Assembly: GCF_964355755.1 (NCBI RefSeq)
Contig: NC_092673.1
Location: 10,547,001-10,611,000, forward strand
DNA length: 64,000 nt
Reading direction: 5' to 3'
Origin: Antedon mediterranea
Taxonomy: Eukaryota > Echinodermata > Crinoidea > Comatulida > Antedonidae
Translations under genes and position numbers: made by a program
Notes under the pieces: model-generated
The model's database searches: none
The model's input: only the letters and a program-made list of their open reading frames with translations
What the model was told of the DNA's origin: nothing
In this document: positions 13,101-27,847 of the stretch, one piece after another
Position numbering within the stretch: position 1 is the first letter of the stretch
Layout: every line of letters begins with the position of its first letter

Positions 13101-16100
13101 ATCTCTCTCTCTCGCTGATCTATCTCTCTCTCTCGCTGATCTATCTCTCTCTCGCTGATCTATCTCTCTCTCTCTCGCTGATCTATCTCTCTCTCGCTGA
13201 TCTGTCTCTCTCTCGCTGATCTATCTCTCTCTCGCTGATATAACTCTCCCCGCTGATCTATCTCTCTCTCGCTAATCTATCTCTCTCTCACTGATCTATC
13301 TCTCTCTCTTGCTGATATATCTCTCTCGCTGATCTATCTCTCTCTCGCTGATCTATCTCTCTCTCGCTGAAATATCTCTCTCTCGCTGATCTATCTCTCT
13401 CTCGCTGATCTATCTCTCTCTCTCTCGCTGATCTATCACTCTCTCTCGCTGATCTATCTCTCTCTCTCGCTGATCTATCTCTCTCTCTCGCTGATCTATC
13501 TCTCTCTCGCTGATCTATCTCTCTCGCTGATCTATCTCTCTCTCGCTGATCTATCTCTCTCTCTCGCTGATCTATCTCTCTCTCTCGCTGATCTATCTCT
13601 CTCTCGCTGATCTATCTCTCTCTCGCTGATCTATCTCTCTCTCTCTCTCGCTGATCTATCTCTCTCTCGCTGATCTATCTCTCTCTTGCTGATCTATCTC
13701 TCTCTCTCGCTGATCTGTCTCTCTCTCGCTGATCTATCTCTCTCTCGCTGATCTATCTCTCTCTCGCTGATCTATCTCTCTCTCGTTGATCTATCTCTCT
13801 CTCGCTTATCTATCTCTCTCTCGCTGATCTACCTCTCTCTCGCTGATCTATCTCTCTTTCTCTCGCTGATCTATCTCTCTCTCGCTGATATATCTCTCTC
13901 TCGCTGATCTAACTCTCTCGCTGATCTATCTCTCTCTCGCTGATCTATCTCTTTCTCGCTGATCTATCTCTCTCTCGCTGATCTATCTCTCTCTCGCTGA
14001 TCTATCTCTCTCTCGCTGATCTATCTCTCTCTCGCTGATCTATCTCTCTCTCGCTGATCTATCTCTCTCTCGCTGATCTATCTCTCTCTCGTTGATCTAT
14101 CTCTCTCTCGCTTATCTATCTCTCTCTCGCTGATCTACCTCTCTCTTGCTGATCTATCTCTCTCTCTCTCGCTGATCTATCTCTCTCTCGCTGATATATC
14201 TCTCTCTCGCTGATCTAACTCTCTCGCTGATCTATCTCTCTCTCGCTGATCTATCTCTTTCTCGCTGATCTATCTCTCTCTCGCTGATCTATCTCTCTCT
14301 CGCTGATCTATCTCTCTCTCGCTGATCTATCTCTTTCTCGCTGATCTATCTCTCTCTCGCTGATCTATCTCTCTCTCGCTGATCTATCACTCTCTCTCGA
14401 TGATCTATCTCTCTCTCTCTCGCTGATCTATCTCTCTTTCTCGCTGATCTATCTCTCTCTCGCTGATCTATCTCTCTCGCTGATCTATCTCTCTCTCGCT
14501 GATCTATCTCTCTCTCTCTCGATGATCTATCTCTCTCTCGCTGATCTATCTCTCTCTTGCTGATCTATCTCTCTCTCGCCGATCTATCTCTCTCTCGCTG
14601 ATCTATCTCTCTCTTGCTGATCTATATCTCTCTCGCTGATCTATCTCTCTCTCGCTGATCTTTCTCTCTCTCTGGCTGATCTATCTCTCTCTCTCGCTGA
14701 TCTATCTCTCTCGCTGATCTATCTCTCTCTCGCTGATCTATCTCTCTCTCTCGCTGATCTATCTCTCTCGCTGATCTATCTTTCTCTCGCTGATCTATCT
14801 CTCTCTCTCTCGCGCTGATCTATCTCTCTCTCGCTGATCTATCCCTCTCTCGCAGATCCATCTCTCTCTCGCTGATCTATCTCTCTCTCGCTGATCTATC
14901 TCCCTCGCTGTTCTATCTCTCTCTAGTTGATCTATCTCTCTCTCGCTGATCTATCTCTCTCTCGCTGATCTATCTCTCTCTTGCTGATCTATCTCTCTCT
15001 CTCGCTGATCTATCTCTCTCTCGCTGATCTATCTCTCTCTCTCTTGCTGATCTATCACTCTCTCTCGCTGATCTATCTCTCTCTCGCACTGATCTATCTC
15101 TCTCTCTCTCGCTGATCTATCTCTATCTCTCACTGATCTATCTCTCTCTCTCGCTGATCTATCTCTCTCTCTCGCTGATCTATCTCTAGTTCTCTGTCGC
15201 TGATCTGTCTCTAGCTCTCTCTCGCTGATCTATCTCTCTCTGTCGCTGATCTATCTCTCTCTGTTCGTTATCTATCTCTCTCTGTCGCTGATCTATATCT
15301 CTCTGTCGCTGATCTATCTCCCTCTGTCGCTGATCTATCTCTCTCTGTCGCTGATCTATCTCTCTCTGTCGCTGATCTATCTCTCTATCTCTCTCTCGCT
15401 GATCTATCTCTCTCGCTGATCTATCTCTCTCTCGCTGATCTATCTCCCTCTCGCTGATCTATTTCTCTCTCTCTGATCTATCTCTCTCTCGCTGATCTAT
15501 CTCTCTCGCTGATCTATCTCTCTCTCTCTCGCTGATCTATCTCTCTCTCGCTGATCTATCTCTCTCTCGCTGATCTATCTGTCACTCGTTGATCTATCTC
15601 TCTCTCGCTGATCTATCTCTCTCTCTCTCTCGCTGATCTATCTCTCTCTCGCTGATCTATCTCTCTCTCGCTGATCTATCTCTCTCTCGCTGATCTATCT
15701 CTCTCTCTCTCGCTGATCTATCTCTCTCGCTGATCTTTCTCTCTCTCGCTGATCTATCTCTCTCTCTCGCTGATCTATCTCTCTCTCGCTGATCTATCTC
15801 TCTCTCGCTGATCTATCTCTCTCTCTCGCTGATCTATCACTCTCTCTCGCTGATCTATCTCTCTCTCTCTCACTGATCTATCTCTCTCTCTCGCTGATCT
15901 ATCTCTCTCTCGCTGATCTATCTCTCTCTCGCTGATCTATCTCTCTCGCTGATCTATCTCTCTCTCGCTGATCTATCTCTCTCTCGCTGATCTATCTCTC
16001 TCTCGCTGATCTATCTCTCGCTGATCTATCTCTCTCTCGCTGATCTGTCTCTCTCTCGCTGATCTATCTCTCTCTCGCTGATCTATCTCTCTCTCGCTGA

Positions 16101-19100
16101 TCTATCTCTCTCTCGCTGATCTATCTCTCTCTCGCTTATCTATCTCTCTCTCGCTGATCTACCTCTCTCTCGCTGATATATCTCTCTCTCTTGCTGATCT
16201 ATCTCTCTCTCGCTGATATATCTCTCTCTCGCTAATCTATCTCTCTCTCGCTGATATATCTCTTTCTCGCTGATCTATCTCTCTCTCGCTTATCTATCTC
16301 TCTCTCGCTGATCTATCTCTCTCTCGCTGATCTATCTCTCTCTCGCCGATCTATCTCTCTCTCTCGCTGATCTATCTCTCTCTTGCTGATCTATCTCTCT
16401 CTCGCCGATCTATCTCTCTCTCGCTGATCTATCTCTCTCTTGCTGATCTATATCTCTCTCGCTGATCTATCTCTCTCTCGCTGATCTTTCTCTCTCTCTG
16501 GCTGATCTATCTCTCTCTCTCGCTGATCTATCTCTCTCGCTGATCTATCTCTCTCTCGCTGATCTATCTCTCTCTCTCGCTGATCTATCTCTCTCGCTGA
16601 TCTATCTTTCTCTCGCTGATCTATCTCTCTCTCTCTCGCGCTGATCTATCTCTCTCTCGCTGATCTATCCCTCTCTCGCAGATCCATCTCTCTCTCGCTG
16701 ATCTATCTCTCTCTCGCTGATCTATCTCCCTCGCTGTTCTATCTCTCTCTAGTTGATCTATCTCTCTCTCGCTGATCTATCTCTCTCTCGCTGATCTATC
16801 TCTCTCTTGCTGATCTATCTCTCTCTCTCGCTGATCTATCTCTCTCTCGCTGATCTATCTCTCTCTCTCTTGCTGATCTATCACTCTCTCTCGCTGATCT
16901 ATCTCTCTCTCGCACTGATCTATCTCTCTCTCTCTCGCTGATCTATCTCTATCTCTCACTGATCTATCTCTCTCTCTCGCTGATCTATCTCTCTCTCTCG
17001 CTGATCTATCTCTAGTTCTCTGTCGCTGATCTGTCTCTAGCTCTCTCTCGCTGATCTATCTCTCTCTGTCGCTGATCTATCTCTCTCTGTTCGTTATCTA
17101 TCTCTCTCTGTCGCTGATCTATATCTCTCTGTCGCTGATCTATCTCCCTCTGTCGCTGATCTATCTCTCTCTGTCGCTGATCTATCTCTCTCTGTCGCTG
17201 ATCTATCTCTCTATCTCTCTCTCGCTGATCTATCTCTCTCGCTGATCTATCTCTCTCTCGCTGATCTATCTCCCTCTCGCTGATCTATTTCTCTCTCGCT
17301 GATCTATCTCTCTCTCGCTGATCTATCTCTCTCGCTGATCTATCTCTCTCTCTCTCGCTGATCTATCTCTCTCGCTGATCTATCTCTCTCTCTCTCGCTG
17401 ATCTATCTCTCTCTCGCTGATCTATCTCTCTCTCGCTGATCTATCTGTCACTCGTTGATCTATCTCTCTCTCGCTGATCTATCTCTCTCTCGCTGATCTA
17501 TCTCTCTCTCGCTGATCTATCTCTCTCTCTCGCTGATCTATCTCTCTCGCTGATCTATCTCTCTCTCGCTGATCTATCTTTCTCTCTCGCTGATCTATCT
17601 CTCTCTCGCTGATCTATCTCTCTCTCGCTGATCTATCTCTCTCTCTCGCTGATCTATCACTCTCTCTCGCTGATCTATCTCTCTCTCTCTCACTGATCTA
17701 TCTCTCTCTCTCGCTGATCTATCTCTCTCTCGCTGATCTATCTCTCTCGCTGATCTATCTCTCTCTCGCTGATCTATCTCTCTCTCGCTGATCTATCTCT
17801 CTCTCGCTGATCTATCTCTCTCTCGCTGATCTATCTCTCTCTCGCTGATCTGTCTCTCTCTCGCTGATCTATCTCTCTCTCGCTGATCTATCTCTCTCTC
17901 GCTGATCTATCTCTCTCTCGCTGATCTATCTCTCTCTCGCTTATCTATCTCTCTCTCGCTGATCTACCTCTTTCTCGCTGATATATCTCTCTCTCTTGCT
18001 GATCTATCTCTCTCTCGCTGATATATCTCTCTCTCGCTGATCTAACTCTCTCGCTGATCTATCTCTCTCTCGCTGATATATCTCTTTCTCGCTGATCTAT
18101 CTCTCTCTCGCTTATCTATCTCTCTCTCGCTGATCTATCTCTCTCTCGCTGATCTATCTCTCTCTCGCCGATCTATCTCTCTCTCTCGCTGATATATCAC
18201 TCTCTCTCGCTGATCTATCTCTCTCTCTCTCGCTGATCTATCTCTCTCTCTCGCTGATCTATCTCTCTCTCGCTGATCTATCTCTCTCGCTGATCTATCT
18301 CTCTCTCTCGCTGATCTATCTCTCTCTCTCGCTGATCTATCTCTCTCTCGCTGATCTATCTCTCTCTCTCGCTGATCTATCTCTCTCTCGCTGATCTGTC
18401 TCTCTCTCGCTGATCTATCTCTCTCTCGCTGATATAAATCTCCCCCGCTGATCTATCTCTCTCTCGCTAATCTATCTCTCTCTCGCTGATCTATCTCTCT
18501 CTCTTGCTGATCTATCTCTCTCGCTGATCTATCTCTCTCTCGCTGATCTATCTCTCTCTCGCTGAAATATCTCTCTCTCGCTGATCTATCTCTCTCTCGC
18601 TGATCTATCTCTCTCTCTCTCGCTGATCTATCACTCTCTCTCGCTGATCTATCTCTCTCTCTCGCTGATCTATCTCTCTCTCGCTGATCTATCTCTCTCT
18701 CGCTGATCTATCTCACTCGCTGATCTATCTCTCTCTCTCTGATCTATCTCTCTCTCTCTCTCGCTGATCTATCTCTCTCTCGCTGATCTATCTCTCTCTT
18801 GCTGATCTATCTCTCTCTCTCGCTAATCTGTCTCTCTCTCGCTGATCTATCTCTCTCTCGCTGATCTATCTCTCTCTCGCTGATCTATCTCTCTCTCGTT
18901 GATCTATCTCTCTCGCTTATCTATCTCTCTCTCGCTGATCTACCTCTCTCTCGCTGATCTATCTCTCTCTCTCTCGCTGATCTATCTCTCTCTCGCTGAT
19001 ATATCTCTCTCTCGCTGATCTAACTCTCTCGCTGATCTATCTCTCTCTCTCGCTGATCTATCTCTCTCTCGCTGATCTATCTCTCTCTCTCTTGCTGATC

Positions 19101-22100
19101 TATCACTCTCTCTCGCTGATCTATCTCTCTCTCGCACTGATCTATCTCTCTCTCTCTCGCTGATCTATCTCTATCTCTCACTGATCTATCTCTCTCTCTC
19201 GCTGATCTATCTCTCTCTCTCGCTGATCTATCTCTAGTTCTCTGTCGCTGATCTGTCTCTAGCTCTCTCTCGCTGATCTATCTCTCTCTGTCGCTTATCT
19301 ATCTCTCTCTGTTCGTTATCTATCTCTCTCTGTCGCTGATCTATATCTCTCTGTCGCTGATCTATCTCCCTCTGTCGCTGATCTATCTCTCTCTGTCGCT
19401 GATCTATCTCTCTCTGTCGCTGATCTTTCTCTCTATCTCTCTCTCGCTGATCTATCTCTCTCGCTGATCTATCTCTCTCTCGCTGATCTATCTCCCTCTC
19501 GCTGATCTATTTCTCTCTCTCTGATCTATCTCTCTCTCGCTGATCTATCTCTCTCGCTGATCTATCTCTCTCTCTCTCGCTGATCTATCTCTCTCTCGCT
19601 GATCTATCTCTCTCTCGCTGATCTATCTGTCACTCGTTGATCTATCTCTCTCTCGCTGATCTATCTCTCTCTCTCTCTCGCTGATCTATCTCTCTCTCGC
19701 TGATCTATCTCTCTCTCGCTGATCTATCTCTCTCTCGCTGATCTATCTCTCTCTCGCTGATCTATCTCTCTCTCTCGCTGATCTATCTCTCTCGCTGATC
19801 TTTCTCTCTCTCGCTGATCTATCTCTCTCTCTCGCTGATCTATCTCTCTCTCGCTGATCTATCTCTCTCTCGCTGATCTATCTCTCTCTCTCGCTGATCT
19901 ATCACTCTCTCTCGCTGATCTATCTCTCTCTCTCTCACTGATCTATCTCTCTCTCTCGCTGATCTATCTCTCTCTCGCTGATCTATCTCTCTCGCTGATC
20001 TATCTCTCTCTCGCTGATCTATCTCTCTCTCGCTGATCTATCTCTCTCTCGCTGATCTATCTCTCTCTCGCTGATCTATCTCTCTCTCGCTGATCTGTCT
20101 CTCTCTCGCTGATCTATCTCTCTCTCGCTGATCTATCTCTCTCTCGCTGATCTATCTCTCTCTCGCTGATCTATCTCTCTCTCGCTTATCTATCTCTCTC
20201 TCGCTGATCTACCTCTCTCTCGCTGATATATCTCTCTCTCTTGCTGATCTATCTCTCTCTCGCTGATATATCTCTCTCTCGCTGATCTAACTCTCTCGCT
20301 GATCTATCTCTCTCGCTGATATATCTCTTTCTCGCTGATCTATCTCTCTCTCGCTGATATATCTCTTTCTCGCTGATCTATCTCTCTCTCGCTTATCTAT
20401 CTCTCTCTCGCTGATCTATCTCTCTCTCGCTGATCTATCTCTCTCTCGCCGATCTATCTCTCTCTCTCGCTGATCTATCTCTCTCTTGCTGATCTATCTC
20501 CTCTCTCGCCGATCTATCTCTCTCTCGCTGATCTATCTCTCTCTTGCTGATCTATATCTCTCTCGCTGATCTATCTCTCTCTCGCTGATCTTTCTCTCTC
20601 TCTGGCTGATCTATCTCTCTCTCTCGCTGATCTATCTCTCTCGCTGATCTATCTCTCTCTCGCTGATCTATCTCTCTCTCTCGCTGATCTATCTCTCTCG
20701 CTGATCTATCTTTCTCTCGCTGATCTATCTCTCTCTCTCTCGCGCTGATCTATCTCTCTCTCGCTGATCTATCCCTCTCTCGCAGATCCATCTCTCTCTC
20801 GCTGATCTATCTCTCTCTCGCTGATCTATCTCCCTCGCTGTTCTATCTCTCTCTAGTTGATCTATCTCTCTCTCGCTGATCTATCTCTCTCTCGCTGATC
20901 TATCTCTCTCTTGCTGATCTATCTCTCTCTCTCGCTGATCTATCTCTCTCTCGCTGATCTATCTCTCTCTCTCTTGCTGATCTATCACTCTCTCTCGCTG
21001 ATCTATCTCTCTCTCGCACTGATCTATCTCTCTCTCTCTCGCTGATCTATCTCTATCTCTCACTGATCTATCTCTCTCTCTCGCTGATCTATCTCTCTCT
21101 CTCGCTGATCTATCTCTAGTTCTCTGTCGCTGATCTGTCTCTAGCTCTCTCTCGCTGATCTATCTCTCTCTGTCGCTGATCTATCTCTCTCTGTTCGTTA
21201 TCTATCTCTCTCTGTCGCTGATCTATATCTCTCTGTCGCTGATCTATCTCCCTCTGTCGCTGATCTATCTCTCTCTGTCGCTGATCTATCTCTCTCTGTC
21301 GCTGATCTATCTCTCTATCTCTCTCTCGCTGATCTATCTCTCTCGCTGATCTATCTCTCTCTCGCTGATCTATCTCCCTCTCGCTGATCTATTTCTCTCT
21401 CGCTGATCTATCTCTCTCTCGCTGATCTATCTCTCTCGCTGATCTATCTCTCTCTCTCTCGCTGATCTATTCTCTCTCTCGCTGATCTATCTCTCTCTCG
21501 CTGATCTATCTGTCACTCGTTGATCTATCTCTCTCTCGCTGATCTATCTCTCTCTCTCTCGCTGATCTATCTCTCTCTCGCTGATCTATCTCTCTCTCGC
21601 TGATCTATCTCTCTCTCGCTGATCTATCTCTCTCTCTCGCTGATCTATCTCTCTCGCTGATCTATCTCTCTCTCGCTGATCTATCTTTCTCTCTCGCTGA
21701 TCTATCTCTCTCTCGCTGATCTATCTCTCTCTCGCTGATCTATCTCTCTCTCTCGCTGATCTATCACTCTCTCTCGCTGATCTATCTCTCTCTCTCTCAC
21801 TGATCTATCTCTCTCTCTCGCTGATCTATCTCTCTCTCGCTGATCTATCTCTCTCGCTGATCTATCTCTCTCTCGCTGATCTATCTCTCTCTCGCTGATC
21901 TATCTCTCTCTCGCTGATCTATCTCTCTCTCGCTGATCTATCTCTCTCTCGCTGATCTGTCTCTCTCTCGCTGATCTATCTCTCTCTCTCGCTGATCTAT
22001 CTCTCTCTCGCTGATCTATCTCTCTCTCGCTGATCTATCTCTCTCTCGCTTATCTATCTCTCTCTCGCTGATCTACCTCTTTCTCGCTGATATATCTCTC

Positions 22101-25100
22101 TCTCTTGCTGATCTATCTCTCTCTCGCTGATATATCTCTCTCTCGCTGATCTAACTCTCTCGCTGATCTATCTCTCTCTCGCTGATATATCTCTTTCTCG
22201 CTGATCTATCTCTCTCTCGCTTATCTATCTCTCTCTCGCTGATCTATCTCTCTCTCGCTGATCTATCTCTCTCTCGCCGATCTATCTCTCTCTCTCGCTG
22301 ATATATCACTCTCTCTCGCTGATCTATCTCTCTCTCTCTCGCTGATCTCTCTCGCTGATCTATCTCTCTCTCGCTGATCTATCTCTCTCGCTGATCTATC
22401 TCTCTCTCTCTCGCTGATCTATCTCTCTCTCTCGCTGATCTATCTCTCTCTCGCTGATCTATCTCTCTCTCTCGCTGATCTATCTCTCTCTCGCTGATCT
22501 GTCTCTCTCTCGCTGATCTATCTCTCTCTCGCTGATATAAATCTCCCCCGCTGATCTATCTCTCTCTCGCTAATCTATCTCTCTCTCGCTGATCTATCTC
22601 TCTCTCTTGCTGATCTATCTCTCTCGCTGATCTATCTCTCTCTCGCTGATCTATCTCTCTCTCGCTGAAATATCTCTCTCTCGCTGATCTATCTCTCTCT
22701 CGCTGATCTATCTCTCTCTCTCTCGCTGATCTATCACTCTCTCTCGCTGATCTATCTCTCTCTCTCGCTGATCTATCTCTCTCTCTCGCTGATCTATCTC
22801 TCTCTCGCTGATCTATCTCACTCGCTGATCTATCTCTCTCTCGCTGATCTATCTCTCTCTCTCTCTCGCTGATCTATCTCTCTCTCGCTGATCTATCTCT
22901 CTCTTGCTGATCTATCTCTCTCTCTCGCTGATCTGTCTCTCTCTCGCTGATCTATCTCTCTCTCGCTGATCTATCTCTCTCTCGCTGATCTATCTCTCTC
23001 TCGTTGATCTATCTCTCTCGCTTATCTATCTCTCTCTCGCTGATCTACCTCTCTCTCGCTGATCTATCTCTCTCTCTCTCGCTGATCTATCTCTCTCTCG
23101 CTGATATATCTCTCTCTCGCTGATCTAACTCTCTCGCTGATCTATCTCTCTCTCTCGCTGATCTATCTCTCTCTCGCTGATCTATCTCTCTCTCTCTTGC
23201 TGATCTATCACTCTCTCTCGCTGATCTATCTCTCTCTCGCACTGATCTATCTCTCTCTCTCTCGCTGATCTATCTCTATCTCTCACTGATCTATCTCTCT
23301 CTCTCGCTGATCTATCTCTCTCTCTCGCTGATCTATCTCTAGTTCTCTGTCGCTGATCTGTCTCTAGCTCTCTCTCGCTGATCTATCTCTCTCTGTCGCT
23401 TATCTATCTCTCTCTGTTCGTTATCTATCTCTCTCTGTCGCTGATCTATATCTCTCTGTCGCTGATCTATCTCCCTCTGTCGCTGATCTATCTCTCTCTG
23501 TCGCTGATCTATCTCCCTCTGTCGCTGATCTATCTCTCTATCTCTCTCTCGCTGATCTATCTCTCTCGCTGATCTATCTCTCTCTCGCTGATCTATCTCC
23601 CTCTCGCTGATCTATTTCTCTCTCTCTGATCTATCTCTCTCTCGCTGATCTATCTCTCTCGCTGATCTATCTCTCTCTCTCTCGCTGATCTATCTCTCTC
23701 TCGCTGATCTATCTCTCTCTCGCTGATCTATCTGTCACTCGTTGATCTATCTCTCTCTCGCTGATCTATCTCTCTCTCTCTCTCGCTGATCTATCTCTCT
23801 CTCGCTGATCTATCTCTCTCTCGCTGATCTATCTCTCTCTCGCTGATCTATCTCTCTCTCTCGCTGATCTATCTCTCTCGCTGATCTTTCTCTCTCTCGC
23901 TGATCTATCTCTCTCTCTCGCTGATCTATCTCTCTCTCGCTGATCTATCTCTCTCTCGCTGATCTATCTCTCTCTCTCGCTGATCTATCACTCTCTCTCG
24001 CTGATCTATCTCTCTCTCTCTCACTGATCTATCTCTCTCTCTCGCTGATCTATCTCTCTCTCGCTGATCTATCTCTCTCGCTGATCTATCTCTCTCTCGC
24101 TGATCTATCTCTCTCTCGCTGATCTATCTCTCTCTCGCTGATCTATCTCTCTCTCGCTGATCTATTTCTCTCTCGCTGATCTGTCTCTCTCTCGCTGATC
24201 TATCTCTCTCTCGCTGATCTATCTCTCTCTCGCTGATCTATCTCTCTCTCGCTGATCTATCTCTCTCTCGCTGATCTATCTCTCTCTCGCTTATCTATCT
24301 CTCTCTCGCTGATCTACCTCTCTCTCGCTGATATATCTCTCTCTCTTGCTGATCTATCTCTCTCTCGCTGATATATCTCTCTCTCGCTGATCTAACTCTC
24401 TCGCTGATCTATCTCTCTCGCTGATATATCTCTTTCTCGCTGATCTATCTCTCTCTCGCTTATCTATCTCTCTCTCGCTGATCTATCTCTCTCTCGCTGA
24501 TCTATCTCTCTCTCGCCGATCTATCTCTCTCTCTCGCTGATCTATCTCTCTCTTGCTGATCTATCTCTCTCTCGCCGATCTATCTCTCTCTCGCTGATCT
24601 ATCTCTCTCTTGCTGATCTATATCTCTCTCGCTGATCTATCTCTCTCTCGCTGATCTTTCTCTCTCTCTGGCTGATCTATCTCTCTCTCTCGCTGATCTA
24701 TCTCTCTCGCTGATCTATCTCTCTCTCGCTGATCTATCTCTCTCTCTCGCTGATCTATCTCTCTCGCTGATCTATCTTTCTCTCGCTGATCTATCTCTCT
24801 CTCTCTCGCGCTGATCTATCTCTCTCTCGCTGATCTATCCCTCTCTCGCAGATCCATCTCTCTCTCGCTGATCTATCTCTTTCTCGCTGATCTATCTCCC
24901 TCGCTGTTCTATCTCTCTCTAGTTGATCTATCTCTCTCTCGCTGATCTATCTCTCTCTCGCTGATCTATCTCTCTCTTGCTGATCTATCTCTCTCTCTCG
25001 CTGATCTATCTCTCTCTCGCTGATCTATCTCTCTCTCTCTTGCTGATCTATCACTCTCTCTCGCTGATCTATCTCTCTCTCGCACTGATCTATCTCTCTC

Positions 25101-27000
25101 TCTCTCGCTGATCTATCTCTATCTCTCACTGATCTATCTCTCTCTCTCGCTGATCTATCTCTCTCTCTCGCTGATCTATCTCTAGTTCTCTGTCGCTGAT
25201 CTGTCTCTAGCTCTCTCTCGCTGATCTATCTCTCTCTCTCGCTGATCTATCTCTCTCTGTTCGTTATCTATCTCTCTCTGTCGCTGATCTATATCTCTCT
25301 GTCGCTGATCTATCTCCCTCTGTCGCTGATCTATCTCTCTCTGTCGCTGATCTATCTCTCTCTGTCGCTGATCTATCTCTCTATCTCTCTCTCGCTGATC
25401 TATCTCTCTCGCTGATCTATCTCTCTCTCGCTGATCTATCTCCCTCTCGCTGATCTATTTCTCTCTCGCTGATCTATCTCTCTCTCGCTGATCTATCTCT
25501 CTCGCTGATCTATCTCTCTCTCTCTCGCTGATCTATCTCTCTCTCGCTGATCTATCTCTCTCTCGCTGATCTATCTGTCACTCGTTGATCTATCTCTCTC
25601 TCGCTGATCTATCTCTCTCTCTCTCGCTGATCTATCTCTCTCTCGCTGATCTATCTCTCTCTCGCTGATCTATCTCTCTCTCGCTGATCTATCTCTCTCT
25701 CTCGCTGATCTATCTCTCTCGCTGATCTATCTCTCTCTCGCTGATCTATCTTTCTCTCTTGCTGATCTATCTCTCTCTCGCTGATCTATCTCTCTCTCGC
25801 TGATCTATCTCTCTCTCTCGCTGATCTATCACTCTCTCTCGCTGATCTATCTCTCTCTCTCTCACTGATCTATCTCTCTCTCTCGCTGATCTATCTCTCT
25901 CTCGCTGATCTATCTCTCTCGCTGATCTATCTCTCTCTCGCTGATCTATCTCTCTCTCGCTGATCTATCTCTCTCTCGCTGATCTATCTCTCTCTCGCTG
26001 ATCTATCTCTCTCTCGCTGATCTGTCTCTCTCTCGCTGATCTATCTCTCTCTCGCTGATCTATCTCTCTCTCGCTGATCTATCTCTCTCTCGCTGATCTA
26101 TCTCTCTCTCGCTTATCTATCTCTCTCTCGCTGATCTACCTCTTTCTCGCTGATATATCTCTCTCTCTTGCTGATCTATCTCTCTCTCGCTGATATATCT
26201 CTCTCTCGCTGATCTAACTCTCTCGCTGATCTATCTCTCTCTCGCTGATATATCTCTTTCTCGCTGATCTATCTCTCTCTCGCTTATCTATCTCTCTCTC
26301 GCTGATCTATCTCTCTCTCGCTGATCTATCTCTCTCTCGCCGATCTATCTCTCTCTCTCGCTGATATATCACTCTCTCTCGCTGATCTATCTCTCTCTCT
26401 CTCTCTCGCTGATCTATCTCTCTCTCTCGCTGATCTATCTCTCTCTCGCTGATCTATCTCTCTCGCTGATCTATCTCTCTCTCGCTGATCTATCTCTCTC
26501 CTCTCGCTGATCTATCTCTCTCTCGCTGATCTATCTCTCTCTCTCGCTGATCTATCTCTCTCTCGCTGATCTGTCTCTCTCTCGCTGATCTATCTCTCTC
26601 TCGCTGATATAAATCTCCCCCGCTGATCTATCTCTCTCTCGCTAATCTATCTCTCTCTCGCTGATCTATCTCTCTCTCTTGCTGATCTATCTCTCTCGCT
26701 GATCTATCTCTCTCTCGCTGATCTATCTCTCTCTCGCTGAAATATCTCTCTCTCGCTGATCTATCTCTCTCTCGCTGATCTATCTCTCTCTCTCTCGCTG
26801 ATCTATCACTCTCTCTCGCTGATCTATCTCTCTCTCTCGCTGATCTATCTCTCTCTCTCGCTGATCTTCTCTCTCTCGCTGATCTATCTCACTCGCTGAT
26901 CTATCTCTCTCTCGCTGATCTATCTCTCTCTCTCTCTCTCTCGCTGATCTATCTCTCTCTCGCTGATCTATCTCTCTCTTGCTGATCTATCTCTCTCTCT
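7165..27000. repeat. Higher-order repeat domain of the 19-bp satellite (units of about 1.8-2.8 kb, super-units of about 4.1 and 4.6 kb)
   Basis: A rare word, TAGTTCTCTGTCGC, marks the same point of a long unit at 7165, 10548, 12376, 15187, 17013, 19235, 21117, 23340 and 25183. The spacings are 3383, 1828, 2811, 1826, 2222, 1882, 2223 and 1843 bp. A second marker, GATATAACTCTCCCC, recurs at 8597 and 13237 (4640 bp apart). Its variant GATATAAATCTCCCCC recurs near 18431, 22534 and 26607, about 4.1 kb apart. Each marker is followed by a run of six to seven monomers with TCTGTCGC in place of TCTCTCGC. The array therefore has nested periodicity: monomer, long unit, and pairs of long units. Confidence 0.85.
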
Positions 27001-27847
27001 CGCTGATCTGTCTCTCTCTCGCTGATCTATCTCTCTCTCGCTGATCTATCTCTCTCTCGTTGATCTATCTCTCTCGCTTATCTATCTCTCTCTCGCTGAT
27101 CTACCTCTCTCTCGCTGATCTATCTCTCTCTCTCTCGCTGATCTATCTCTCTCTCGCTGATATATCTCTCTCTCGCTGATCTAACTCTCTCGCTGATCTA
27201 TCTCTCTCTCGCTGATCTATCTCTTTCTCGCTGATCTATCTCTCTCTCGCTGATCTATCTCTCTCTCGCTGATCTATCTCTCTCTCGCTGATCTATCTCT
27301 CTCTCGCTGATCTATCTCTCTCTCGCTGATCTATCTCTCTCTCGCTGATCTATCTCTCTCTCGTTGATCTATCTCTCTCTCGCTTATCTATCTCTCTCTC
27401 TCGCTGATCTACCTCTCTCTTGCTGATCTATCTCTCTCTCTCTCGCTGATCTATCTCTCTCTCGCTGATATATCTCTCTCTCGCTGATCTAACTCTCTCG
27501 CTGATCTATCTCTCTCTCGCTGATCTATCTCTTTCTCGCTGATCTATCTCTCTCTCGCTGATCTATCTCTCTCTCGCTGATCTATCTCTCTCTCGCTGGT
27601 CTATCTCTCTCTCGCTGATCTATCTCTCTCTCGCTGATCTATCTCTCTCTCGCTGATCTATCACTCTCTCTCGCTGATCTATCTCTCTCTCTCTCGCTGA
27701 TCTATCTCTCTTTCTCGCTAATCTATCTCTCTCTCGCTGATCTATCTCTCTCGCTGATCTATCTCTCTCTCTCTGATCTATCTCTCTCTCTCTCGATGAT
27801 CTATCTCTCTCTCGCTGATCTATCTCTCTCTCGCTGATCTATCTCTC

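Larger units (their letters stand above)
1..27847. repeat. 19-bp pyrimidine-rich satellite, left block
   Basis: The block is an uninterrupted tandem array of TGATCTATCTCTCTCTCGC and close variants. Most variation is in the number of CT dinucleotides, giving monomers of about 15 to 25 bp. Scattered point variants (GATATATC, GATCTAAC, GATCTGTC, GCTTATC, TTGCTGATC) are shared between distant monomers and act as markers of higher-order copies. Nearly every monomer carries one GATC and one CpG (CTCGCTG), and the plus strand is almost entirely pyrimidine between them. Open frames through it (runs of Leu-Ser-Leu-Ala-Asp-Leu, or Arg-Glu-Arg-Asp on the other strand) only translate the repeat and are not genes. 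No non-satellite insertion is visible in this block. Confidence 0.97.
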
